Of a DNA stretch of 6,359 nt, positions 1 through 5,116 are shown piece by piece. Under the pieces are notes generated by a model. That model was given only the letters and a program-made list of their open reading frames with translations. It was not told where the DNA came from and did not search any database. Each line of letters begins with the position of its first letter. The first letter of the stretch is position 1. A program made the position numbers and the translations under genes. Source of the stretch: an archaeon (GTDB taxonomy: Archaea > Hydrothermarchaeota > Hydrothermarchaeia > JALTZZ01 > JALUTC01); contig JALTZH010000023.1 of NCBI GenBank assembly GCA_027051265.1, forward strand, positions 1 through 6,359, given 5' to 3'.

Positions 1-1255
1 CATACCCTGGTTTCATTTTCATATTCGGATATGTTGTTATCACATGCATACCTGTTTCTGTCTGCCACCATGTATCAACGATTGGACATTTTTCCTTACC
101 AATTACTTTATAAAACCAAAGCCAAACTTCTGGATTTATAGGCTCTCCAACTGTACCTAATAATCTTAGACTTGAAATATCATGTTTGTTTATAGGTTCT
201 TCACCGAATTTCTTAAAGTATCTTAAAGCCGTTGGTGTTGTGTAGAATATCGTTACTTTATATCGTTCAATTAATTCCCACCATCTATCTACGTTTGGAT
301 AATCCGGAGCTCCCTCGTAAAATAGTATCGTTGCATTGTTGAGTAGAGGACCATATACTATATAACTATGTCCCGTTATCCATCCAGGATCAGCTGTACA
401 CCAATATATATCCTCGTCTTTAACATCTAATATCAACTTTGTCGTTGCGTAAACGCCAACCATATATCCTCCGTGAACATGTAAAACGCCCTTAGGTTTT
501 CCTGTCGTTCCACTTGTGTAAAGTATGAAGAGAGGATCCTCTGAATCCATTATCTCTACTGGACATTCCTCATTCATATTTTTGATGAAATCTTCATAGT
601 ATATATCTCTATTCTTTTTCATTTCAACATCTATACCTAATCTCCTAACAACTATAACTTTTTCGATATTTAAATTTCTAATTGCATCATCAACTATCTC
701 CTTTAGGTTTCTAATCTTTCCTCTGTAATAGTAACCATCTGCAGTTATAACAATTTTTGCATCGGCATCCAAAATTCTATCTCTTAAAGCTTGTGATGAA
801 AAACCAGCATATACAACACTATGAATTGCACCAATTCTTGCAACGGCAAGCATAGAAATTATCTGTTCTGGAATTCTTGGAAGATATATTATGACACGAG
901 CTCCTTTTTTAACGCCAAGTTTTTTCAACGCATTGGCTAGTTTGTTTACTTCCTTATATAATTCGAAATAACTGATCGTTTTTCTTTCATAGTTCTCACC
1001 TTCCCAATAAATTGCAACTTTGTTTTTTCTCCACGTATTTATGTATCGATCTAAGCAGTTATAAACTATATTGGTCTTACCTCCTATGAACCATTTATGG
1101 TATGGATAATTTATCTCGGAAACCTTTTCCCATTTTTTAAACCAATATAATTCGGAAGCTATTTGTTCCCAGAATTTTTCAGGATTTTCTTCAGCAGACT
1201 TTAAATCATACTTATATACGTTTAGGTTTTGAACAATTTTAGGATATATTTCCAT
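1..1255 (-). CDS. acs: Acetyl-CoA synthetase, AMP-forming (3' end beyond window)
   Basis: This cytosolic enzyme activates acetate with ATP and CoA to acetyl-CoA through acetyl-AMP. The 418 visible codons start at ATG 1255 and run off the left edge; the family is about 630 residues, so the C-terminal lid domain with the catalytic lysine is not seen. Visible landmarks are NPEKFWE (24-30), [11 protein letters not shown] (150-160), the phosphate-binding loop [11 protein letters not shown] (246-256), [10 protein letters not shown] (289-298), TVGEPINPE (368-376) and DTWWQTETG (394-402). The WWQTETG tryptophan is, from known ACS work, the residue that shapes a small acetate-sized pocket, so acetate is the likely substrate, with propionate possible. 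No Shine-Dalgarno precedes ATG 1255. An in-frame ATG at 1297 would add 14 residues overlapping ogg2, and the first option fits the family N-terminus better. The gene is divergent from ogg2 with 9 bp between ATGs. Family identity is near certain; the exact start is less so. Confidence 0.95.
   Translation of the reverse strand, partial: MEIYPKIVQNLNVYKYDLKSAEENPEKFWEQIASELYWFKKWEKVSEINYPYHKWFIGGKTNIVYNCLDRYINTWRKNKVAIYWEGENYERKTISYFELYKEVNKLANALKKLGVKKGARVIIYLPRIPEQIISMLAVARIGAIHSVVYAGFSSQALRDRILDADAKIVITADGYYYRGKIRNLKEIVDDAIRNLNIEKVIVVRRLGIDVEMKKNRDIYYEDFIKNMNEECPVEIMDSEDPLFILYTSGTTGKPKGVLHVHGGYMVGVYATTKLILDVKDEDIYWCTADPGWITGHSYIVYGPLLNNATILFYEGAPDYPNVDRWWELIERYKVTIFYTTPTALRYFKKFGEEPINKHDISSLRLLGTVGEPINPEVWLWFYKVIGKEKCPIVDTWWQTETGMHVITTYPNMKMKPGY
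1212..1219 (+). promoter_or_regulatory. Putative TATA box for ogg2
   Basis: TTATATAC resembles the archaeal TATA consensus. Transcription starting about 25 bp downstream, near 1240, would give a short leader before ATG 1265 and would exclude the in-frame TTG at 1229 as start. The box lies inside the 5' coding part of the divergent acs gene. Inference from position only. Confidence 0.35.
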
Positions 1256-1264
1256 AATATAATT

Positions 1265-1899
1265 ATGATTAACTGGGAAGTTGAACCGTATGTTCATCAA
1301 AGAATCATGGAATTCGAAAAAATAATGAAAGAGGGTAAAACAAGATTTAACTTTAAACCCTTCTTAAATCTCGAGATTGAATCCGATATAGTTATGGAAA
1401 TGGCCTTTTGTCTCGTTGTACCAAATGATAAAGCGATCAACGGCCTAAAATTCCAGAAGATATTAAAACCAGAAGATTTTACAGATATTAAAACTTTAAA
1501 AAAAAACTTAAGCTTTCAGGAATAAGATACTATGATAGAAAAGCATTATACATTTACGAAGTTATTAAAAATTTTAACAGAATCTCAACGATACTCTATA
1601 ATGAAGATGCCTTACAAGTTAGAAAATTTCTTGTTAAGAATTATAAAGGTATTGGATATAAAGTTGCGAGTCACTTCTTAAGAAACGTTGGATATAAAGA
1701 TATAGCAATAATAGATAGACATATACTAAGGTTTCTATACGAAAATAAATATATAAAATCAATCCCAAAAAATATTACTCATGAAATATATCTAAAGCTG
1801 GAAAATATTCTTAGAAAGATTGCAAGAGATTACGATATATCTCTTGCGGAACTTGATTTATACATATGGTATGATAGAACGGGGATGGTTTTGAAATGA
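1265..1899 (+). pseudogene. ogg: Archaeal Ogg2 8-oxoguanine DNA glycosylase/AP lyase, apparent -1 frameshift
   Basis: Ogg2 excises 8-oxoguanine from DNA and nicks the abasic site by beta-elimination. The gene is in two frames: codons from ATG 1265 run into TAA at 1523-1525, while the rest of the family sequence continues in the -1 frame, open from 1492 to TGA 1897-1899. The switch falls in an A9 run (1498-1506). Joined there, the product is 211 residues, close to the 207 of the M. jannaschii enzyme as I recall it. The helix-hairpin-helix KGIGYKVASHFLRNVG holds the Schiff-base lysine (K133 of the joined product), IIDRHIL holds the catalytic aspartate (D151), and the protein ends in the conserved LDLYIWY...LK with a terminal lysine, known to contact the damaged base. 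The second frame has no usable start codon, so it needs a frameshift to be made. It may be a sequencing error, a recent mutation, or slippage-dependent expression. The start at 1265 is preferred over TTG 1229. Its last 4 bp overlap the next ATG. Confidence 0.85.
1498..1507 (+). other. A9 homopolymer / A AAA AAC slippery site in ogg2
   Basis: Nine A residues followed by C. Read in the upstream frame, the last codons are TTA AAA AAA AAC, which contains the heptamer A AAA AAC at 1501-1507, a known -1 ribosomal slip sequence. One extra A, from polymerase slippage or a corrected read, would equally join the two ogg2 frames. The upstream-frame stop lies 15 bp downstream. No convincing stimulatory stem-loop was seen. 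Confidence 0.6.
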
Positions 1900-2840
1900 A
1901 AGTGTATATATTTGAGTATGCTACATGTTTTAATATACGTGAATTTCTTTTAGAAGGAAAATTGATGCTTGAGACGCTTGTAGAAGATTTTAAGAAACTG
2001 GGTTTTGATGTATATTCCTCAATATATAAAAAAATTAAACTTAAACATGTCAAGAATATAGAGATAACAAATCTCAACGATTTATACAAGATTAGATCGT
2101 ATGATTTCGAGTACTTAATATTTATAGCACCAAATCGTGAGCTTTTAGAAATTGCAAAAATGTTTAAGAACGATGATCATGTATTGCTATCCGATTATAA
2201 GAATTTGGAATTCGTTTTAGATAAGATTTACTTTTATCATAAGCTTAAAGACAAATTTAACGTTCCAGAGATAATCAAGAATGAAGAGAATCTATCGTAT
2301 CCAATTGTTATAAAACATAGATATGGAACAGGTTGTGAGGATTTATTCTTTGTACGATCAAGAGAGGAATACTTAAAGATAAAGAAGCAAATAAATGAAG
2401 ATTACATCCTTCAGGAATATGTGGATGGGGTTCCTGCATCCATTATTGTGTTTGCAGATGATAACAATGTTATACCAATATGCTTAAACTTGCAAATAAT
2501 CTCATATAGTTTAAAACCAAAATATCTTGGAGGTATCGTTAATGTTGATCATAAACTCAAAGAAAAAATTTACGAAGAAGTAAAAAAACTGGTTCGTTTT
2601 CTGAAGTTAAAATTTTTAGTTGGAATTGATTTAGTAATAGGAAAAGATTCTTTTTATTTTATTGAAGTAAATCCGAGAATAACAACAAGTATGTGCTTCT
2701 TAAAATATATTTCAAATATTAATTTAGCAGAAGTTCTAATTCTCTCAAAAAATTCAAGGCTTGATAAGTTGTCGTTCAAAATTGAAGGAAAAATTTTCTT
2801 TCTAAAAATCTTTGATAGGTTTATAAAATTTCTTCTTTAG
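1896..2840 (+). CDS. COG1821-type ATP-grasp ligase (MfnD-like)
   Basis: A cytosolic ATP-grasp protein of 314 residues, predicted to join a carboxylate to an amine through an acyl-phosphate. The N-terminal domain has the family signature FEYAT...[15 protein letters not shown] (6-32). The ATP-grasp part shows [15 protein letters not shown] with the nucleotide-binding lysine K140, [12 protein letters not shown] (172-183), LGGIVN (211-216), GIDLV (243-247) and the metal-binding [11 protein letters not shown] (255-265, E257 and N259). The set GGIVN plus NPRxTTS points to COG1821, the family containing tyramine:L-glutamate ligase MfnD of methanofuran synthesis. Whether this copy makes methanofuran cannot be told from sequence alone, and no other methanofuran gene is in the window. 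ATG 1896 overlaps the ogg2 TGA (ATGA), so the two are probably co-transcribed and translationally coupled; GGGGATGG at 1881-1888 is a weak ribosome site. Its 3' end overlaps the convergent aIF1 gene by 4 bp. Confidence 0.85.
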   Translation: MKVYIFEYATCFNIREFLLEGKLMLETLVEDFKKLGFDVYSSIYKKIKLKHVKNIEITNLNDLYKIRSYDFEYLIFIAPNRELLEIAKMFKNDDHVLLSDYKNLEFVLDKIYFYHKLKDKFNVPEIIKNEENLSYPIVIKHRYGTGCEDLFFVRSREEYLKIKKQINEDYILQEYVDGVPASIIVFADDNNVIPICLNLQIISYSLKPKYLGGIVNVDHKLKEKIYEEVKKLVRFLKLKFLVGIDLVIGKDSFYFIEVNPRITTSMCFLKYISNINLAEVLILSKNSRLDKLSFKIEGKIFFLKIFDRFIKFLL

Positions 2841-3142
2841 GTAATTTCTATCATATCTTCGGGAAAACCAGCTTCAACTAATAATTTTTTAACCCTTTCT
2901 CTATGATCACCTTGAAGTTCTATTCTGTTGTTTTTAACAGTTCCTCCACATGCTAGTGTAGATTTCAATCTTTTTACCAATTTGTTTACATCTATAGTTT
3001 TTAAATCAATTCCTTCTATTATTGTAACATACTTGTTGAACTTCCTCTTATCAAGATATACCTTGATCTTCTGCGTTTCTTTTGCAATTTCCTCACATAC
3101 ACACAAATCCTTAGGCAATCCACACTTAGGACAAGTTTCCAT
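2837..3142 (-). CDS. Translation initiation factor aIF1 (SUI1/eIF1 family)
   Basis: aIF1 binds the small ribosomal subunit near the P site and enforces start-codon and initiator-tRNA selection. The 101-residue protein has the archaeal N-terminal metal-knuckle [13 protein letters not shown] (4-16, four cysteines), then the SUI1 fold: YVTIIEGID (38-46), [20 protein letters not shown] (58-77) and [18 protein letters not shown] (78-95), which includes the conserved GGT and QGDHR motifs. Length and every motif match the archaeal family, so the gene looks intact. ATG 3142 is supported by GGGAGGTGT at 3161-3153, about 10 nt upstream. It lies 53 bp downstream of trxB on the same strand. It may be co-transcribed, or driven by an AT-rich TATA-like stretch around 3185-3195. 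It is convergent with and overlaps the ATP-grasp gene by 4 bp. Confidence 0.97.
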   Translation of the reverse strand: METCPKCGLPKDLCVCEEIAKETQKIKVYLDKRKFNKYVTIIEGIDLKTIDVNKLVKRLKSTLACGGTVKNNRIELQGDHRERVKKLLVEAGFPEDMIEIT

Positions 3143-3152
3143 CTCTTAATCT

Positions 3153-3161
3153 ACACCTCCC
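3153..3161 (-). promoter_or_regulatory. Shine-Dalgarno of aIF1
   Basis: Minus-strand GGGAGGTGT lies about 10 nt before ATG 3142. It is a strong match to the 16S anti-SD and fixes the start. A TATA-like AT stretch near 3185-3195 would place transcription start just before it, suggesting an own promoter inside the trxB-aIF1 gap. Confidence 0.65.
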
Positions 3162-3195
3162 TAATTTTGTTTAGAGTTATATTCATATTTAATAA

Positions 3196-4125
3196 TTAAA
3201 TAGTTTTTCTTTTAACTTTCTTCACATATAAATTGGCTTCCATTGCAGCTACGGCAGCGTCGCCACATGCTACGATTACTTGAAATCCTCTACACGTACA
3301 ATCACCTGCTGCAAATATTCCTTGAACATTTGTCCTCTGTTTAGAATCGACAACAATGCATCCTTTTTCATCTACTCTTATTCCTGATTTTTTAAAAACA
3401 TCAACTATTGGTACAGATCCAAGAGCTATAAAGACGCCATTCACTTGAATAACCCTTGTTTCATTTCCAACTCTTATTTTTATACCTTTAACAACATTCT
3501 CTCCAAGAATTTCTTCAAGATAAGAATTCTCTATTATTTCAACATTCTCTAGTTTAATAAGCTTTTCCATATCGGAACTCGGCATCTCTATACTTCCGTT
3601 TGGTATAATATATACTTTACTTGCTATATTAGATAAGAACAAAGCTTCTTTAGCAGCTTCTTGTTTGTTTCCAATCACAGCAACGTTCTTATTCTTAAAA
3701 AAGAAACCATCACATGTTGCACAATACGAAACTCCTCTTCCTAAGAATTTATCCTCTCCTTTTATTTTAGCTTTCTTTTTTTCTGCTCCAGTTGTAATTA
3801 TTATAGCATATGTCTCATATTCTTTGCCACTTCTAGTTATTACTTTTTTAATATCGTTACCTATTTTTAAATCAACAACCTCATCTGGATATGTTATATC
3901 GACATTAAACTTTTTTAAATGCTCCAACATTCTATTTGATAACTCTTGTCCGGAAATCTCTGGAAAGCCTGGATAATTATCTATTTCAGATATCAGGTTT
4001 AATTTTCCTCCTGGCATTCCTTTCTCTATAATCAATGTCTTCAATCCATATCTTGCACAAAAAATTCCCGCAGTAATTCCAGCCGGACCACAACCGATAA
4101 TTATAACATCGTATCTTTCATCCAT
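3196..4125 (-). CDS. trxB: Thioredoxin reductase-family flavoprotein lacking NADPH motifs
   Basis: A 309-residue cytosolic FAD disulfide oxidoreductase expected to reduce thioredoxin. Seen: the FAD dinucleotide site IIIGCGPAG (8-16), ENYPGF-like IDNYPGF (48-54), TTGAEKK (111-117), the redox centre CATC (135-138) and the second FAD site FAAGDCTC (271-278). The NADPH domain is unusual. Where E. coli has GGGxxAxEE followed by HRRxxxR, this protein has VIGNKQEAAKEA (150-161) and IIPNGSIEM (173-181), so both the glycine-rich loop and the 2'-phosphate-binding arginines are gone. The surrounding ALFLSNIASKVYII is ordinary. Known archaeal relatives without these motifs include the Thermoplasma acidophilum enzyme, reported not to use NADPH, and the F420H2-dependent methanogen DFTR; the donor here is inferred to be non-NADPH. 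Start ATG 4125 has no Shine-Dalgarno but sits about 34 bp from a TATA palindrome, consistent with a nearly leaderless mRNA. Divergent from thioredoxin. Extra cysteines C276/C278 follow the GD motif. Confidence 0.93.
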   Translation of the reverse strand: MDERYDVIIIGCGPAGITAGIFCARYGLKTLIIEKGMPGGKLNLISEIDNYPGFPEISGQELSNRMLEHLKKFNVDITYPDEVVDLKIGNDIKKVITRSGKEYETYAIIITTGAEKKKAKIKGEDKFLGRGVSYCATCDGFFFKNKNVAVIGNKQEAAKEALFLSNIASKVYIIPNGSIEMPSSDMEKLIKLENVEIIENSYLEEILGENVVKGIKIRVGNETRVIQVNGVFIALGSVPIVDVFKKSGIRVDEKGCIVVDSKQRTNVQGIFAAGDCTCRGFQVIVACGDAAVAAMEANLYVKKVKRKTI

Positions 4126-4153
4126 ATATTATTTTTTCTTTTTCTCTTCGTAA

Positions 4154-4165
4154 AAATTTAAATTT
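4154..4165. promoter_or_regulatory. Palindromic bidirectional TATA element between trxB and trx
   Basis: AAATTTAAATTT is a perfect 12-bp inverted repeat. Its centre, 4159.5, is exactly 34.5 bp from the first base of ATG 4125 (trxB, minus) and from ATG 4194 (plus). Archaeal TATA boxes sit about 26 bp before transcription start, so transcripts either way would begin a few bases before each ATG. GTAA precedes the AT core on both strands. One element plausibly drives both genes; two overlapping promoters are also possible. Confidence 0.55.
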
Positions 4166-4193
4166 ACTTTAGTTAACTTTAATAATAATAACT

Positions 4194-4316
4194 ATGAAAT
4201 ATCCAAAATTTATCGGTAAATTTCATGTGAGAAATTGTAGTTTTAAGAATATATTGAAAATGTTAACTAATCGTAATATCAAGGGAGCATTCGGATATAA
4301 ATATGGAGGTGATGAA
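4194..4316 (+). other. In-frame open extension / leader of the thioredoxin gene
   Basis: This is 41 stop-free codons from ATG 4194 joined in frame to the thioredoxin. The encoded stretch is basic, with KYPKFIGKFHVRN and ILKMLTNRNIKG. It has no recognisable domain, no hydrophobic signal peptide and no Shine-Dalgarno. It begins 34 bp from the TATA palindrome, so it could be translated from a leaderless mRNA to give a 176-residue form. Alternatively it is a roughly 125-nt untranslated leader. Confidence 0.4.
4305..4313 (+). promoter_or_regulatory. Strong Shine-Dalgarno setting the internal trx start
   Basis: GGAGGTGAT is a full anti-SD match, 3 nt before GTG 4317. The same arrangement (purine-rich GGTGAT, then a gap of 3-4 nt) precedes tusA and the SQR-like gene here. 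It therefore favours GTG 4317 over ATG 4194 as the main thioredoxin start. Confidence 0.75.
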
Positions 4317-4724
4317 GTGGAAGACATAGAGAACATAAAGAAAAAAAAGTTTGAGGAACTTATGAAAAGAATTAAGGAAAGAGAATTAAAAGCAAAATAT
4401 CCTTCAAAACCAATATATTCAGATGCCGATAACTTCTACGATATAATAAATAGATACGAATTTGTCATAGTTGACTTCTATGCTGATTGGTGTTATCCAT
4501 GTCATATGTTATCTCCAATAATAGAGGATTTGGCAAAGGAATATGCAGGTAAGGTAGTTTTTGTTAAGGTTAATGTTGATGAAAATCAACCATTAGCTCT
4601 CAAATATAACATCATGGGCGTACCAACACTAGTATTCCTAAAAAACGGAAGAGAAATTGATAGAGTAGTAGGTTATGCACCAAAAGATTATTTAAAAATG
4701 AAAATTGAACGATATATCTATTAA
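4317..4724 (+). CDS. trxA: Thioredoxin with WCYPC active site
   Basis: A small thiol-disulfide oxidoreductase of 135 residues from GTG 4317. Residues 1-27 are a charged, probably helical Lys/Glu-rich tail (EDIENIKKKKFEELMKRIKE), typical of several archaeal thioredoxins. The thioredoxin fold follows: VIVDFYADWCYPCHMLSP (50-67) with active cysteines C59 and C62, KVNVDEN (84-90), and the cis-proline loop GVPT (101-104), ending in LVFLKNGREIDRVVGY. The dipeptide between the cysteines is Tyr-Pro, not the usual Gly-Pro, which should shift redox potential or partner choice. The frame is open back to ATG 4194, which would add 41 residues without family resemblance. That ATG fits a near-leaderless start, but the strong SD favours 4317. 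Probable partner of the divergent reductase. Cytosolic, with no signal peptide. Confidence 0.93.
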   Translation: MEDIENIKKKKFEELMKRIKERELKAKYPSKPIYSDADNFYDIINRYEFVIVDFYADWCYPCHMLSPIIEDLAKEYAGKVVFVKVNVDENQPLALKYNIMGVPTLVFLKNGREIDRVVGYAPKDYLKMKIERYIY

Positions 4725-4733
4725 TTTATACTA
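4725..4733 (+). promoter_or_regulatory. Putative TATA box for the tusA operon
   Basis: TTTATACTA starts directly after the thioredoxin TAA. A transcription start about 26 bp on (near 4754) would fall just before GAGGTG at 4756-4761 and the small ORF at 4770. A second AT-rich match, TTTAATAAT at 4740-4748, would instead start transcription at the small ORF itself. Confidence 0.45.
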
Positions 4734-4769
4734 ATACTGTTTAATAATCATGATTGAGGTGTAAGAAGT

Positions 4770-4841
4770 ATGGATGAACATAAATTTTCGCTTATAACTT
4801 TCTTAGATATAACGAAAGATACACAAATAGCAATATGGTGA
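4770..4841 (+). CDS. Possible 23-residue leader/small protein upstream of tusA
   Basis: ATG 4770 opens 23 codons ending at TGA 4839-4841. The protein begins [13 protein letters not shown] and ends TQIAIW; I recognise no family. Support for translation: GAGGTG at 4756-4761 lies 8 nt upstream, a good TATA box lies 26 bp before that, and the stop codon is embedded in the tusA ribosome site (GTGAGGTGAT), 10 nt before the tusA ATG, which is a coupling arrangement. It could be a leader peptide tuning tusA translation, a free small protein, or chance. It has no cysteine and no run of one amino acid that would suggest classical attenuation. Confidence 0.4.
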   Translation: MDEHKFSLITFLDITKDTQIAIW

Positions 4842-4847
4842 GGTGAT
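4840..4847 (+). promoter_or_regulatory. Shine-Dalgarno of tusA
   Basis: GAGGTGAT lies 4 nt before ATG 4852, deciding that start over the in-frame GTG 4843, which lies inside the site itself. The TGA of the small upstream ORF overlaps it. Confidence 0.7.
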
Positions 4848-4851
4848 TTTA

Positions 4852-5091
4852 ATGGCAGAGGTTAAACCGGATAAAACCATAGATGCAAGAGGCACATTCT
4901 GTCCCGGACCTTTAATGGAGCTCATTAAGGCTATAAAAGAAGAACCTGTAGGTGCAGTTATAGAAGTTCTCACCAGTGATAAAGGTTCTGTTAAAGATAT
5001 ACCAGCGTGGGTCAAAAAGTCTGGGCATGAACTTATAGGTGTTTTTGAAAAAGAGGGATACTGGAGTATTGTTGTGAAGAAAACCAAATAA
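4852..5091 (+). CDS. tusA: TusA/SirA-family sulfur carrier protein
   Basis: A 79-residue sulfur-relay protein that carries a persulfide on a single cysteine. The family signature [19 protein letters not shown] spans 9-27, with the carrier cysteine C17 in CPGP. It is followed by the two-layer alpha/beta fold: [20 protein letters not shown] (34-53), KSGHELIG (56-63) and the closing strand GYWSIVVKK (69-77). Length is normal for the family and C17 is the only cysteine, as expected. In bacteria TusA serves tRNA thiolation; in archaea and sulfur oxidisers homologues next to SQR, DsrE or Hdr-like genes move sulfane sulfur in dissimilatory metabolism. The SQR-like gene 25 bp downstream favours the second role here, by inference. 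Preceded by a possible leader ORF and followed by two T6 tracts. Confidence 0.95.
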   Translation: MAEVKPDKTIDARGTFCPGPLMELIKAIKEEPVGAVIEVLTSDKGSVKDIPAWVKKSGHELIGVFEKEGYWSIVVKKTK

Positions 5092-5104
5092 TTTTTTATT
5101 TTTT
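5092..5104 (+). terminator. Double T6 tract between tusA and the SQR-like gene
   Basis: TTTTTTATTTTTT starts immediately after the tusA TAA and touches the next ribosome site. Oligo-T stretches on the coding strand act as archaeal terminators without a hairpin. As the next gene has no room for its own promoter here, this may be a partial terminator that raises tusA relative to downstream genes, or simply an AT-rich spacer. Confidence 0.35.
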
Positions 5105-5113
5105 GGAGATGAT
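5105..5113 (+). promoter_or_regulatory. Shine-Dalgarno of the SQR-like gene
   Basis: GGAGATGAT, one mismatch from GGAGGTGAT, lies 3 nt before GTG 5117. It fixes this non-ATG start, with the FAD site beginning at codon 4. Confidence 0.7.
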
Positions 5114-5116
5114 TGC

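Noticed and set aside
1229-1264. TTG 1229 as the ogg2 start
   Set aside because: It would add 12 residues with no family resemblance, has no clear ribosome site, and lies before the transcription start implied by the TATA-like box at 1212; ATG 1265 is preferred.
1507-1899. Second half of ogg2 as an independent gene
   Set aside because: That frame has no ATG, GTG or TTG start near its beginning and starts mid-domain; it is the continuation of the upstream half.
1811-2089. Minus-strand open frame of 92 codons
   Set aside because: It lies antisense to the end of ogg2 and the start of the ATP-grasp gene, both of which have clear family motifs; the translation has no recognisable motif.
2928-3149. 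Plus-strand open frame of 73 codons
   Set aside because: It is antisense to aIF1, whose motifs are unmistakable.
3665-3976. Plus-strand open frame of 103 codons with hydrophobic segments
   Set aside because: It is a shadow of the thioredoxin reductase; the hydrophobic look comes from the complement of Lys/Glu-rich codons.
4843-4851. GTG 4843 as the tusA start
   Set aside because: It lies within the Shine-Dalgarno that serves ATG 4852.
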